Below, one piece after another: positions 39,537 through 51,094 of a DNA stretch of 64,000 nt. The first letter of the stretch is position 1; each line of letters opens with the position of its first letter. The stretch covers positions 57,736,914 to 57,800,913 of the forward strand of contig JASEVX010000007.1 in assembly GCA_031761405.1 (NCBI GenBank). The letters are read 5' to 3'. Source of the stretch: Serripes groenlandicus (Eukaryota > Mollusca > Bivalvia > Cardiida > Cardiidae). Below the pieces are notes generated by a model that did not search any database, was not told the DNA's origin, and saw only the letters and a list, made by a program, of their open reading frames with translations. The position numbers and the translations under genes were made by a program.

Positions 39537-40327
39537 GACTGTATCGTGTTAACAAGCTCTATTATAGCAATTTTGACCATTTCAAGGGCCATAATCCAGT
39601 CATGCATGGGCAGATCTGGCTGGTTTTCGAAAGGAACCGAGCTCTCATGGATCTAACTACTGTATAAGTTTGGTTGAGATACAAACAAAAGTGAAGACTG
39701 TATCGTGTTAACAAGCTCTTTTATAGCAATTTTGACCATTTCAAGGGCCATAATCCAGTCATGCATCTGTAGCTGGTTTTCGAAAAGAACCGAGCTCTCA
39801 TGGATATCTAACTACTGTATAAGTTTGGTTGAGATACAATCAAAAGTGAAGACTGTTTCGTGTTAACAAGCTCTTTTATAGCAATTTTGACCATTTCAAG
39901 GGCCATAATCCAGTCATGCATGGGCGGATCTGGCTGGTTTTCGAAAGGAACCGAGCTCTCATGGATATCTAACTACTGTATAAGTTTGGTTGAGATACAA
40001 TAAAAAAAAAGACTGTATCATGTTAACAAGAAATCGTTTACGCACGCACGCACAACGGACGAATCGCCACGACATAAGCCCTTCTGGCCTTTGGCCAGTA
40101 GAGCTAAAAATAGAAAATCTCCATAATTGAATGGATAACCTATGACAAAAAGTGGAAAACATTGTGGCAAATGGAGAAATTGCTCGTTTTGAGCAATTTC
40201 TTCATTTGTCACTATGTTTTCAAAAAGCTGTCTGCTGCAGAGGCGTCAGAAAGCGTCTATATGAGGGAAAGGGTTAACATGATCTTTGTTCAAAGATAAG
40301 ATAACATCATTATAACATGCATGTACC

Positions 40328-40555
40328 TTAACCCTCCTTGCCCACATACAGCAAATCTGCAGCAGACGACTGAAAATGTCACAAAAAATATGGAAAATCT
40401 CTAGAATTGTGTTCTAATTACCGGAAAGAGTTGAAAACATTGTGGCAAAAGGAGAAAATTGCTAGTTTTGAGCAATTTCTCCTTTTGTCACGATGTTTTC
40501 AAAAGACGTCTGCTGTGGATGCCTCAAAATGCGTCTGTAGGTGGGAAAGGGTTAA
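40328..40555 (+). mobile_element. piggyBac-like MITE, older type
   Basis: TTAACCCTCCTTGCCCACAT left end and GTGGGAAAGGGTTAA right end. The next 57 bp (to 40,612) are the left end of a further truncated copy. Confidence 0.75.
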
Positions 40556-40612
40556 CCCGTTCCCTCATACAACAAATCTGTAGTGGGCAGTTTTGAAAAT
40601 TTCTAGGGGGAA

Positions 40613-40940
40613 ATATATGGCCACTCTCTATAATTCATAAGAATGGAATAATTAAGTTCTATCATTTGCCCCTTTACCGACGCCATCTGGCCGCCACGTT
40701 CTTCAACCATTCACTACGGCTTGAATAATGTCTTAAAAAACCTGACAAAACCTGGTTCTGGCTATAGTTCATGCAAAGGCAAACATTTGTAGAGTTTTGT
40801 GTACCTAAGCATATTTAGTGCTCATTATCATATACATCTAGTTTTATCTTTGTATTTTGCAATATGCATAAATACCATAATGTAGCCAGGTGGTTTTATT
40901 TTTTCAAAATTATCTAATATCTATACCTTCAACTGTACTT
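40613..40940. other. No recognised gene; weak RC-A-like text
   Basis: 'gccatctggccgccacgttcttcaacc' type text near 40,680 recalls an RC-A core; otherwise unique. Confidence 0.35.
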
Positions 40941-40944
40941 GATA

Positions 40945-41398
40945 AACCCTTTCCCACTTGTAGATGCATTTTGAGGAATCTGCAGCAGACGACTTCTGAA
41001 AACATTGTGGCGAAAGGAGAAATTGTTCATATTCAGCAATTTCCCTATTTGCCTCAATCTGTTCAACTCTATTCAATAATCATACTTTCTTTAATAGACA
41101 TTTTTATATTTTTGCAAAAACTGTTTTCAAAGATGGTGTATGTGGGAAAAGGCTCCTTGTTAGATTATTTACCCCTTCCCTCATACGACAATTCTACAAC
41201 AGACGACTTTGAACATATTTTGTCAAAGTATAAATAATCCTCTATAATTTAATGGATAACCTATGACTAAAAGGGATAAACATTGTGGCAAAAGGAGAAA
41301 TTGCTTCTTTTGAGCAATTTCTTCTTTAGTCACTATGTTTTCAAAAAGCTGTCTGCTGCAGAGGCGTTAGAAAGCGTCTATATGAGGGAAAGGATTAA
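40945..41398. mobile_element. Two neighbouring piggyBac-like MITEs
   Basis: 40,945-41,152 (minus, older type) and 41,168-41,398 (plus, young type ending GGAAAGGATTAA). Confidence 0.7.
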
Positions 41399-41597
41399 CA
41401 GACACATACCCTTTCCATTATACAGATAACTTGAACCCAGCAGGCTCTTGTAAAGAGTCACCCAGACAATATGATCACAAACAGGTTCAGTAAGTATGAG
41501 TTGAAGAGCGGACGGCCTTTTTTGGATAATTCAAGGTTATCAAACTAGGCTGCATCATGCCCCTAAACATGTTCACCAAGATAGTGAAGACATATGA

Positions 41598-41720
41598 CTA
41601 GAATTGAGTGCTCCGCGGAGCACGTGTGTCATCTGCACTGCTCATTAAAAGTGTGACGAAAAAGTCACAAAACAAAAGTAATCCCTAAGTGCCTACCATG
41701 CTACGCAGGGTGACACAAAA
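41598..41720 (-). mobile_element. RC-C element, short
   Basis: CTAGAATTGAGTGCTCCGCG start with hairpin GTGCTCCGCGGAGCAC; end 'ctacgcagggtgacacaaaa'. Confidence 0.65.
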
Positions 41721-41981
41721 ACTGTTCGACTTTGAAGGCAGACAACATGTGGACACTGCCTGCCACAGGTGTTTCCACAATACTGGCGTATAAAACAAAA
41801 AGAGTAATGCGTCTTTTTCCCATTGTTTTTCAACTTTTTATCAAAATTGTAAATCCATATTAATTTTAGAGCAAATTTTACTTTTCCTTGTTTTTTTTTG
41901 ACAAGCTTTGTCAAGAATACATCCAAATTTCCAGACATTTTTTTGATGGACATTACTGTCAAAAGTCCGTTTTTTATCAAT

Positions 41982-42500
41982 ACCCTTTCCCACATATAGA
42001 CTCATTCTGACGCCTCTGCAGCAGATGGCTTTTTAAAAACATGGCGACAAATGAAGAAATTGCTCAAAACAAGCAATTTCTCCTTTTGTCAACATGTTTT
42101 TAACTCTTTTCAATTATTGTACTTTCATTTAAAGTGAGTTTAAATCAGGTAGGTTTTCAAAGTAGTCTATTGAAGATTTGTTGTATGTGGGAAAGGGTTA
42201 AAATTAACATTACATAGGGGTATTAAAGTCCGAATATTGACACAGCTTTATACAGTTGGGTACATTGTCACCCTTTCCCCACATATAACAATCCTGAAGC
42301 AGAAGAATTTGAATAGATCCAGACATGAAAATGAAACTCATTATAATTGCAAGTATAATTAACTGATACAGTTGAAAACATTGCAGCAATAATAAAAATT
42401 GCCCATCATGAGAAATTTATCCTTTTGCAACAACAATGACTTAAAAAGTGGTCTGCTGCAGAGGCATCAAAATGCGTCTGCAAGTTAGAAAAGGGTTAAC
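41982..42500. mobile_element. Two piggyBac-like MITEs
   Basis: 41,982-42,201 (minus; GACGCCTCTGCAGCAG, right end GGAAAGGGTTAA) and 42,270-42,500 (plus, diverged). Confidence 0.68.
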
Positions 42501-42956
42501 TTTTGTATTAAGAAGAATTTTCCAGAACCCTCGTTCATGTACATGTTTTGAAATCCCCCCTTTCGTCAGATTAATCACAGTTAATTCAGTACTTATGAAA
42601 GTTGGCAAAATCCCCCATTGTACAATACATCCTGGGATTACCATATCAATGGCAAAACCCATTGCTATTTTAACGTCATGCATAAACAAGTTTCTGAATT
42701 GCTATTTTTAGCAACAGGAAATAGGTCAACACGCTGTAAGGACTCTAAAATTCGTGAATACACTCCTTTGTGTTTATATTGATTGTTGTCAACATGTTTA
42801 CACAGTTTGAGTATAAATCGCCTACACAGCTCTTGGGGGGAAAGCTTTCTTTGTATGAGTGTTCAACTGTGATAGGTTATTCACAGTTATTCTTAACATA
42901 AATAAAAACATAAGCTGCGTCAGTTAAAAGGGGTCTTGTTGAGTCTGCAAACAGTG
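42501..42956. other. No recognised feature
   Basis: Frames are open on both strands around 42,450-42,700, with no recognisable protein and no defensible splice sites. Confidence 0.35.
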
Positions 42957-42960
42957 AAGT

Positions 42961-43130
42961 CTTCTGTGAACCTGTATGGATAGAGCCATTTATGTCCACA
43001 TAGATTTAGAACATCCATGATTTCTGATGCTTCTGCAATAGAAGACTTCTGTGAACCTGTATGGATAGAGCCATTTATGTCCACATAGATTTAGAACATC
43101 CATGATTTCTGATGCTTCTGAAATAGAAGA
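42961..43130. repeat. 85-bp direct duplication
   Basis: 'cttctgtgaacctgtatgga' through 'atttctgatgcttctg' occurs twice with period 85. The second copy runs into a MITE. Confidence 0.85.
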
Positions 43131-43405
43131 CTTTTGAAAAGTTGTGACAATAGGGAGACATTGCATGAGATGAACAATTTATCCTTTTGCCACACTGTTT
43201 TCATCTTTATTCAATTATAACAGTTGAATTTATATAGTTGCCTTGAGGTTAGTCCAGGTTTCTGTACTAGGAATGCGATTTTTTATTTTGACTGTTCGCA
43301 TCCTACAATGCAATATGCAACGGCGATATATATATTGAGACTACCTTGAGGTTATCAGTCATCTAGCTGTTGCAGAATTGGTGTATGTCATAAAAGGATT
43401 ACATC
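43020..43405 (-). mobile_element. piggyBac-like MITE with a 92-bp insert flanked by 11-bp repeats
   Basis: Decayed termini. CCTTGAGGTTA at 43,241-43,251 and 43,344-43,354 flanks a 92-bp insert (43,252-43,343) of unknown kind. Confidence 0.5.
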
Positions 43406-43417
43406 TGATGAAAAACT

Positions 43418-44284
43418 AAAACCCTTCCCCACATACAACAAATCTGCAGAAAATAAATTTCAAAAGATCACGATATCGAGGCAGAAGAATGGAATAGAAG
43501 TATTATTTAATCAAGTAGGAAGCATTGTGACAAAAGGACATACTGCAGATTATACATCTGCAAGTGGGACAGGGTGGCAGGGCTTTATGTGATGCCAGCA
43601 CAAAGGATGCAATAAGACCCCGTTTTGCTTAACAAGGCTCATAAAAAGTGACAAAACTTAATGTAAACAGACTTACAGTTTGCATTTTGGCTCAACCATG
43701 ACAATGATGTACGTCATTCAGTGCCTTTGACACAGACAGCTCTTTAAATTACCCTTTTCCAATTGCAGACACAAGTTGAAGAATCTTCTGCATACGACTT
43801 TTGAAAGCATGGTGACAAAAGAAGAAATTGCTCGTAATGAGAAATTTCTCCTTTTGCCTCATTGTTTTCAACACTATTCACTTTCATTTACTTCAATTTT
43901 CCATATTTTTGCTCAGACATTTTCAAAGTCGTCTGCTGCAGATTTGTTGCATGTTCGAAACTTTTTCCACAATGTTTTAGTAAATAAGTGCTACAGAGAC
44001 ACACAATGTTGTCTATATCAAGGAAAAGGTTCATTAACATAGTTAACCCTTTTCCATACACAAAATCTACAGCAGACGACTTTGAACATTATGGTAACTC
44101 TCTATTAATTTAGTGAAAATTGGTAACTCTATATAAATGAAAGAACAATTATTTAAAACAGTTGAAAACATTGTGGCAAAAGGAGAAATTGCTTATTATG
44201 AACAATATCTTCTTTTGCTTCAAATATTTCTATAGTCGTCTGCTGCAGACGCATCATAAAGCGTCTGTAATTGGGAAAGGGAAA
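43418..44284. mobile_element. Three diverged piggyBac-like MITEs
   Basis: 43,418-43,575 (plus), 43,752-43,960 (minus, GTCGTCTGCTGCAG intact) and 44,043-44,284 (plus, TTAACCCTTTTCCATACA start). The gap 43,576-43,750 holds nothing recognised. Confidence 0.6.
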
Positions 44285-44433
44285 CTTGATGACTGACGTT
44301 GAATATCAATGAGAGAAACATTTTTCCTATAACTATGCACTTATGGGCAACTTAATCACTTTAGTTTTGATTCCAATGACTCAGTTGTTAGGGTACAAAC
44401 TTCTTTAAACACTTGAAAGCCTGCATTATTGGG

Positions 44434-44865
44434 GTTAACCCAGTCCCTCATACATATGTTTTTTTACGCCTATGCAGTAGACACTGTTTTAAAACGTTGT
44501 GGCAAATGGAGCAAATCTTTCTTTTGCAACAATGTTTTTAAACTCTTAACCCTTTCCCTCATATAAACGCTTTCAGACGCCTCTGCAGCAGACAGCTTTT
44601 TGAAAACATAGTGACAAAAGGAGAAATTGCACAAAACGTGCTATTTCTCCTTTTGCCACAATGTTTTTTCACTTTTCGTCATAGGTTATCCATTCAATTA
44701 TGGAGATTTTCTATGTTTTGACAAAATACGTTCAAAGTCGTCTGCTGCAGTATTGTCCTATGAGGGAAAGGGTTAAAAAAAAAATTACTTTTAGTCACAA
44801 TTTGGCATAGATGTTTTCAAAGTCGTCTGCTGCATATTTGCTGTATGTGGAAAAGGGTTGACCCG
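44434..44865 (-). mobile_element. Older piggyBac-like MITE interrupted by a younger one
   Basis: The left arm ends 'tgtttttaaactc' and the right arm resumes after TTAA (44,777) and ends 'tgtatgtggaaaagggttga'. Confidence 0.72.
44546..44776 (-). mobile_element. piggyBac-like MITE nested in another copy, 231 bp
   Basis: Near-consensus young copy with TTAA on both sides. Confidence 0.87.
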
Positions 44866-45058
44866 TTACCTAACAATCACAACATCACAACTCGGAAGCA
44901 GAACATTGTTGGAAAAGACGAAAATTCTTTCAAAAGACATATTTCTCATTTCCCTTCTCTGATCTAAATGTATATATACGGGGTTTTTCCATGGGCGTTT
45001 TTCGAAACAGACAACTCGGAAATTATTACATCATGTAAAATGAATGAATAATTATATA

Positions 45059-45615
45059 TATAACCCTTTCCAACATGAAGACGCTTGATGACCCCTCTGC
45101 AGCAGACAAATTTTGAAAACATTGAGACAAAAAGGGGAAATTGCTCAAAACAAGCTATTTTTCTTTTTACCACAATGTTTTAAACTCATTTAACCCTGTC
45201 CCACCTATAGACGCATTTTGACGCATCTGCAGCAGACGACTTTTGAAAACAGGTTTTCCATGGGTTTTTTACAAGACATTTCAAAGTGGTCTGCTACAGA
45301 TTTGCTGTATGTGGGTTAAATAGATACCCTTTTCCTCATACGATAATTCTGCAGCAGACGACATTAAACATATTTTGTCAAAAATAGAAAATCTCTATAA
45401 TTGAATGGATAACCTATGACTAAAAGTGGAAAACATTGTGGCAAAAGCAGAAATTGCTCGTTTTAAGCAATTTCTTCTTTTGTCACTGTTTTCAAAAAGC
45501 CGTCTGCTGCAGAGGCGTCAGAAAGCGTCTATATGAGGGAAAGAGATTTTTCCAACTTTTGCCTATGTTTTCTAAGTTGCCTCCTACTGATATGTTGCAT
45601 TTGGGAAATGGTTAA
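45059..45615. mobile_element. Chain of piggyBac-like MITEs
   Basis: 45,059-45,190 (left half), 45,188-45,319 (internally deleted, TTAACCCTGTCCCACC start) and 45,323-45,545 (young type), then the right half of another copy to 45,615. Confidence 0.62.
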
Positions 45616-45773
45616 AATTTGTTATCTATAGTTTCTGCAACAAATGGCATTAATGCTGAGTGTTAGGCACGGTAAACAACCTCAAACCACAGCAACAACA
45701 GTTACTGCAACACTTGATAAGTGAGAAGTGATTACACTGGAGAAACAGGGCAATCTGGATTTTTCTTGCATAA

Positions 45774-45984
45774 TAAACCCATTCCCAGCTATAGACACAT
45801 CTGCAGCAGACAACATTTGAAAACATCGTGGCAAAAGGTGAAATTCCTCAAAACAAGAAATTTTTCTTTTTGCCACAATGAATTTTTCAGTAATTATACC
45901 TACAATTATAGAGATTTTCCATATTTTTAGTAGACATTTTCAAAGTCGTCTGCCGCGGAATTGTTGTATGTGGGAAAGGGTTAA
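45774..45984 (-). mobile_element. piggyBac-like MITE, older type
   Basis: 'aaacccattcccagctatag' left end and TGTGGGAAAGGGTTAA right end. Confidence 0.7.
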
Positions 45985-46121
45985 TGTTGAAGTCTCTTGT
46001 GTCAATCTCAAATGGAGGTCACAGGCTAATTGTGATACAAAAGTATTCAAATCATATAACGATCACTTCAAAATGCATACAATTTCCTGCTTGTGTATCA
46101 CATTTCTGTTTAATTTTCCCT

Positions 46122-46355
46122 TTAATCCTTTCCCTCATACAACAATTCTGCAGCAGACGACTTTGAACATATTTTGTCAAAACATAGAAAATCTCTATAA
46201 TTGAATGGATAACCTAGCTATGACTAAAAGTGGAAAACATTGTGGCAAAAGGAGAAATTGCTCATTTTGATCAAATTCTTCTTTTGTCACTATGTTTTCT
46301 AAAAGCCGTCTGCTGCAGAGGTGTCAGAAAGCGTCTATATGAGGGAAAGGGTTAA
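46122..46355 (+). mobile_element. piggyBac-like MITE, 234 bp
   Basis: TTAATCCTTTCCCTCATA start. Its right TTAA (46,352) is also the start of a truncated copy to about 46,470. Confidence 0.85.
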
Positions 46356-46574
46356 TCCTTTCCATGATACAACTGATGCAGTAGAACTTTTCAAAACATT
46401 GCAGAAATATGAAAAATTGTTTTAAACAAGTTATTTATTCTATTCCCACAATGTTTTCAAATCTGTGACAGCGATAAAGAAACAAACTTACAAATTTCTG
46501 AATAGTGTAATATGTTCTCAAATTTGAAAGCCAACAAAAATATCAGCTGCATTGATTTTTTGTTTTCATTCTTC

Positions 46575-46790
46575 AAACCCTTTCCCTCATTTAGACGCAT
46601 CTACAGTAGATGGATTTTGTATGTCGCAAAAGGAGAAATTGTTCAGTACAAGCTATTTCTCCTTCTGCACAATGCTTTCAACTCTATTCTATAAATAAAC
46701 TTTCATTAATAGAGATATATTCCACATCCATGCATAGATGTTTTCAAAAGTCTTCTACAGCAGATTTTTTGGTACGTGGTTAAGAGCTGA
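46575..46790 (-). mobile_element. piggyBac-like MITE, diverged
   Basis: AACCCTTTCCCTCATTTAGA start and 'ggtacgtggttaag' end. Confidence 0.55.
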
Positions 46791-47597
46791 AATGGCATAT
46801 CAGGGAAATAGCTCTATGGCGCAGCAGGGGTTTATCCTTCAAGATGTAAATGAACACAAAGGCAGAAAGGCAGAAAGTTGGTAGCTTATCAGGATCCTTG
46901 AAAAATAAACTCATTACTTCAGCCTGCTTTCATTCACCGATAAACATCAGTGGGCCATTGCCTTGTTTTGATGTTTCCAGGTCACCGATCACTGTAAAGA
47001 GTTGAGAGAGTTCACATTACTGTTTCACGTTACTGTATACCTTGACAGGGGCCCATATGTTGCCTGGGTAATTTGCATACAGGTGGAAAAACCAAATCAA
47101 TCTAACAGTAAAATCCAGGGGCCTCTGCACTGGATCCCAGCTCAGTACAACCCTTTACAGAATAGGCTACTTCCAGACTTTTAAAAACATCTTGAGAGAA
47201 GTTGGGAAAACATACAACAGGAATTAATGTAAATTTGAGGCAAACGGGGAAAACAATGTGGAAAATAAACACATTTCACAATGTGGCCAATTTCTCTCAA
47301 TACTTTTATCAACTTGATATTGCTACACGTTGCATTATACAATTCAACCAAAGGGAAGGGAAGCCTTTCCGTTTGCACAGTGATTATCCTGATATTTTAA
47401 CATGGGAGCCAGTCATCTGTGCAGGTTTTAATGGCCCCAGAAATTCCAAAGCACTTGATCAAATTTCTCTTTGTGTATTGAATTTGAAAGGGGGTGGGGG
47501 ACAAAAGGGTCACACCAAATGGTTTCTGAATACACCGCCCACCTCTGACCTCTTGGTATATTAAATGGCGAGCCTTTGTGCTTTGTTTACCATTTTA
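46791..47597. other. Low-repeat stretch
   Basis: An open + frame of 120 codons (47,202-47,564) has no recognisable domain. The minus strand is also open for 65 codons. Nothing else seen. Confidence 0.35.
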
Positions 47598-47842
47598 ACC
47601 CCTTATTTTATACAAGTAACTATTGATGCCTCAGAAGCAGGCTACTCCCGATAAAATAACCATTTATTGTTCACCTTATTTGCTCTTAATGGATGACTTT
47701 TGAAAACATTTGAGGCAAAAGGAGAAATTGCCATAATAATTTTATCTTAATTCAATTTATTTCTGGAGATTGTCTATATTTTTGAGATGTTTACATATTC
47801 ATCTACTGTAGATTGGTTGTGCATGCATTGCAAAGGATTAAT
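47598..47842. mobile_element. Degenerate piggyBac-like MITE
   Basis: 'ttaaccccttatttta' start, 'ggcaaaaggagaaattgcc' hairpin arm and 'gcaaaggattaa' end. Confidence 0.45.
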
Positions 47843-48201
47843 GACAACATAAAGGTCTACCCAAAAGGCAAGTAACCTTACCCACAAAGGATCTTGATTG
47901 AAATTATATATAAATATGGCCTCAGTTTGAATTAGATCACTTGAAAATGTGGATTGTACTACATGTATAAACAAATTAGCGCCCAAAAAACATTTTGGAT
48001 AATTTAAAGATCTTAACTCTTGTTCTATTCCATAGTGTAAAAGAAGGGCAGCTGGCAGACATCCTATAAGTTTGTCATGCCCGGTAAGACCTTTTCTTTC
48101 TTTAGATATCTTTAAAGCAAAGACTTAAATCCTCATATCAGGTGAAAGGTTTATAGAGATTTGGCCTAATGATTTATGCACTGTACTTAAATCTCAGTCA
48201 A
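47843..48201. other. No recognised gene
   Basis: Unique intron- or intergenic-type sequence. A possible mini-exon here was considered and rejected. Confidence 0.35.
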
Positions 48202-48435
48202 TTAACCCTTTCCTATACATACATAAATTTGCAGCATACAACTTTGAAAACAATTTGCTGAAAATATCGAAAAAAATCTCTACAAATGGAAGAATGATTA
48301 TTGAACAAAATGAAATAATTGTGTCAAAAGGAGAAATTGCTCATTATGAGCAATTTCACTTTTCGTCACAATGTTTTCAAAAGTTGTCTGCTGCCGAGGT
48401 GTCAGAAAGCGTATGTGATGTGGGAAAGGGTTTAA
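48202..48435 (+). mobile_element. piggyBac-like MITE, older type
   Basis: TTAACCCTTTCCTATACA start; hairpin GCTCATTATGAGC; TTAA end. Confidence 0.75.
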
Positions 48436-48564
48436 GCCCTCTATCTGACAATTATCAGTGCAAATTTGTTTATCATGGGGAGGGAGATCTCCAGTTCTAC
48501 TGATCACATGGACAAGGATAACAATCATGAATCATGATTAGTGCTTTAATCAGATAATTATTTT

Positions 48565-48796
48565 GTTAATCCCTTTCCCTCATATAGACGCTTTCTGACG
48601 CCTCTGCAGCAGACGGATTTTTGAAAACATAGTGACAAAAGAAGAAATTGCACAAAACGTGCAATTTCTCCTTTTGCCACAATGTTATCCACTTTTAGTC
48701 ATAGGTTATCCATTCAATAATGGAGATTTTCTATTTTTTGACAAAATATGTTCAAAGTCGTCTGCTGCAGAATTGTTGTATGAGGGAAAGGGTTAA
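48565..48796 (-). mobile_element. piggyBac-like MITE, 232 bp
   Basis: Young type. Its right TTAA (48,793) begins a truncated older-type copy to about 48,850. Confidence 0.87.
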
Positions 48797-48865
48797 CCCC
48801 TTTCCCACTTACAAAACCAAATCTGCAGCAGAAAACTTTTTAAACGACTATTGCTAAAGATAATG

Positions 48866-49060
48866 AAACAAAAAGAGGCATAACTGCATAATTAATTAAG
48901 ACAGAGTTAAGTGACTTAGAATATACATGTGTATTGTTCCTAGGAACATTTGTACCAAGTTTAATTTGAAAATATTGACAGTTTTTCTAGTTATAAGGTA
49001 AGGTTAAAATGTAGTGACAATGCAGACACTGACGCCAAGGGTACCATAATACCTCAACCT
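48866..49060 (-). mobile_element. RC-I core fragment
   Basis: 'gtattgttcctaggaacatt' and 'gtaccaagtttaatttgaaa'. Confidence 0.4.
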
Positions 49061-49082
49061 TTTTCTTCGAAAAACAGACTAG

Positions 49083-49740
49083 CTAAAAATCTATACATTG
49101 ATGTTCATACAGATAAAAACATTGCTGCAAAATGAGAAATGGCTCATATTATTTGCCTAGAGTCACAATGGTTGCAAATGATGTCTGTTGCAAACACATC
49201 AAAATGTGCCTGCATGTGACATTTTTCTTAAAGGTAAATGCCAATCAACTCCCAAATTGGTTGATAAAACAAATATCTTTACATAAATGTATACCTACAT
49301 GAAGTGTATGTTGAATCTTCAAAAATAACATATAAAAGTAAACTCTTCAAATCTTAAATTGATGTTTCTATCTAAAGTCATCTGTTACAGAGGCCTCAGA
49401 GTAAGTCTGTATGATATTATGGTAAAGGGTTTAAATGCTGAACAAATAATATGATTGCAACAGGAAAATTAAGGTAGACCATAATAATATTGCTTTCAAA
49501 ATTGGATAATGCTAATTTTTTTCTTCAAATTAAAGTCTATTAACCTTTTCCTACATACACACACTTTCTATTGAGGACTATTGTAAACATTTGAATGAAA
49601 GAAGAAGTTGCTCATGATGAATTTGCAACAATGTTTTCCACTCTTTTCAATAATTATAGAGGTTTTCCACATATTTGCCTACTGTAGATGTTTTAAAAGT
49701 TGCCTGCTGCAGATTTGTTTTATGTGGGAAAGGGTTTTTA
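49083..49740. mobile_element. Decayed piggyBac-like MITEs
   Basis: Remnants at 49,083-49,215 and 49,360-49,432, and a better copy at 49,540-49,740 (TTAACCTTTTCCTACATACA start, TGTGGGAAAGGG end). Confidence 0.5.
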
Positions 49741-50342
49741 AAAAACATTATTCCAAATATTTTTCAAAGGAAAATGACAAAAGCAGGGCCTAGTATTAAA
49801 TAATTCAGTAATGGCAACCTTAATCCTTCAATTTGTATGATATTTTCTTTGGGCTTTGTAAACAAATAAGGATAACAACTTGGAACATAGAGAAAAGTGA
49901 AAGTATGATTTTAATCAGAAATAAAAAACATTGCGTGAAAAGAAGAAATTGCTAGATCTAAACATTTTCCTTTTCCAGCAACTGTTTCTAAAATGAATGG
50001 TCTATAAAAAATATACACTTATTCAAACATTTTTTTTCATCATATCATTTAGAGATTTTAGATTTGAAGGAGTTGAAGAAAACCATTATGACACAGGTAC
50101 AGGTTTAACAATTAAACAGTTAAACAATGACATCATTTAAACAAAGACGATCAGTTTTGCTCCACCATTTGACACTTCCTTTGTCTTGGAGGGCCATAGC
50201 AGAGTATGGGGGCATTTTGTTACTAACTCCAAATGTATTTTAATCTTTCTCCTGCTAACAATAACACTAATTATGAATGAATGTCTCCAAATCTCCCCCA
50301 ACTTAATCTTGGTCCTAATTGTTTGTAACTGCTAAACAAACT
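49741..50342. other. No recognised gene
   Basis: AT-rich; a hairpin-like MITE trace 'gaaaagaagaaattgctag' near 49,936. Nothing else. Confidence 0.35.
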
Positions 50343-51089
50343 TGATTATCCTTTTCCCATATAACAAAAATTCTCGGCATGCAGCAGACACTTTTGGCAA
50401 AAAAATAAGGACAGTCTTTATAAATGAAAATATTATTTAAACATTATGGCAAAAGGAGCTATTGCTCATTAATTATACATGTACTTTTAGTTAAAGAGAT
50501 TTGCAATATTTTTGTGGTATGTTTTCAAAGTCGTCTGCTGCCGAATTGATGAATGTTGGAAACGGTTTAAATGTCATATCAGGGAAAGAGTTGACCCTTT
50601 CCCACATGAAGTAAATTTGCAGAGACGACTTCGAAATCATACCAACATAAATGAGGAAAATCTCTATAGAGGGAAGTGCAATTATTAAATAGTTGAAAAC
50701 ATTGTGGCAAATAGAGAAATTCCTCATTATGAGCAATTTATCAATTTGTCACAATGTTTTCTATAGTCTTCTGCTACAGAGGCGGCAGAAAGTGTCTGTA
50801 TGTTGGAAAGGGTTAAAGTACACCATAACTTATAATAGTACAGATGTTTCGATAACTTAGTAATTGTCACCACAATAATATGACACACAAGGATCGCTTG
50901 TTTTCAGCCTGAAACCCTGTCCCCCATACAACAATTCTGCAGCCGACAACTTTGCAAAGATCTGGTTAAATATATGGTCTACCTCTTTAAATGAAATTTT
51001 GATCATTGAATAGATTTGAAAACATTGTGTTTTCGGAAGTCGTCCGCTGCAGAGGCATCAGAAAGCATCTGTATGTGGGCAATGGTTAA
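50343..51089. mobile_element. Three diverged piggyBac-like MITEs
   Basis: 50,343-50,572, 50,590-50,814 (GTTGGAAAGGGTTAA end) and 50,910-51,089 (AACCCTGTCCCCCATACA start). Confidence 0.6.
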
Positions 51090-51094
51090 TCTAT

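Larger units (their letters stand above)
36267..40110 (-). mobile_element. RC-B element carrying nested RC-A and RC-G elements
   Basis: Starts CAAGAGGCCCATGAGGGCC, 'tatgctctactgg' and ends with the hairpin CTGGCCTTTGGCCAG, then TAGAGCTAAAAA. Its core repeats (37,040-37,330 and 39,540-40,030, ~150-160 bp) carry 'aagtttggttgagatacaat' and 'ccgagctctcatgga'. A second RC-B start lies at 36,830. Confidence 0.75.
36207..40277 (+). mobile_element. piggyBac-like MITE split by a 3.8-kb RC stack
   Basis: The left arm 36,207-36,266 ends 'cgtattttgtcaaa' and the right arm 40,108-40,277 resumes 'atagaaaatctccataattg'. Together they form an ordinary copy with TTAA at both ends. Confidence 0.88.

Noticed and set aside
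43655..43735. Minus-strand frame ending ..VMVEPKCKL before a good GTAAGT donor, resembling the IPPK EIKPK motif
   Set aside because: No acceptor with a pyrimidine tract, and the residues around the motif do not fit the family. Treated as chance.
47202..47564. 120-codon + strand open frame
   Set aside because: No domain, low-complexity tail (GGGG run), and the opposite strand is also open. No splice or start context.
48030..48085. Possible + strand 48-bp exon between a TTCCATAG acceptor and a CCG|GTAAGA donor
   Set aside because: Too short to judge, no homologue, and no partner exons on the + strand.
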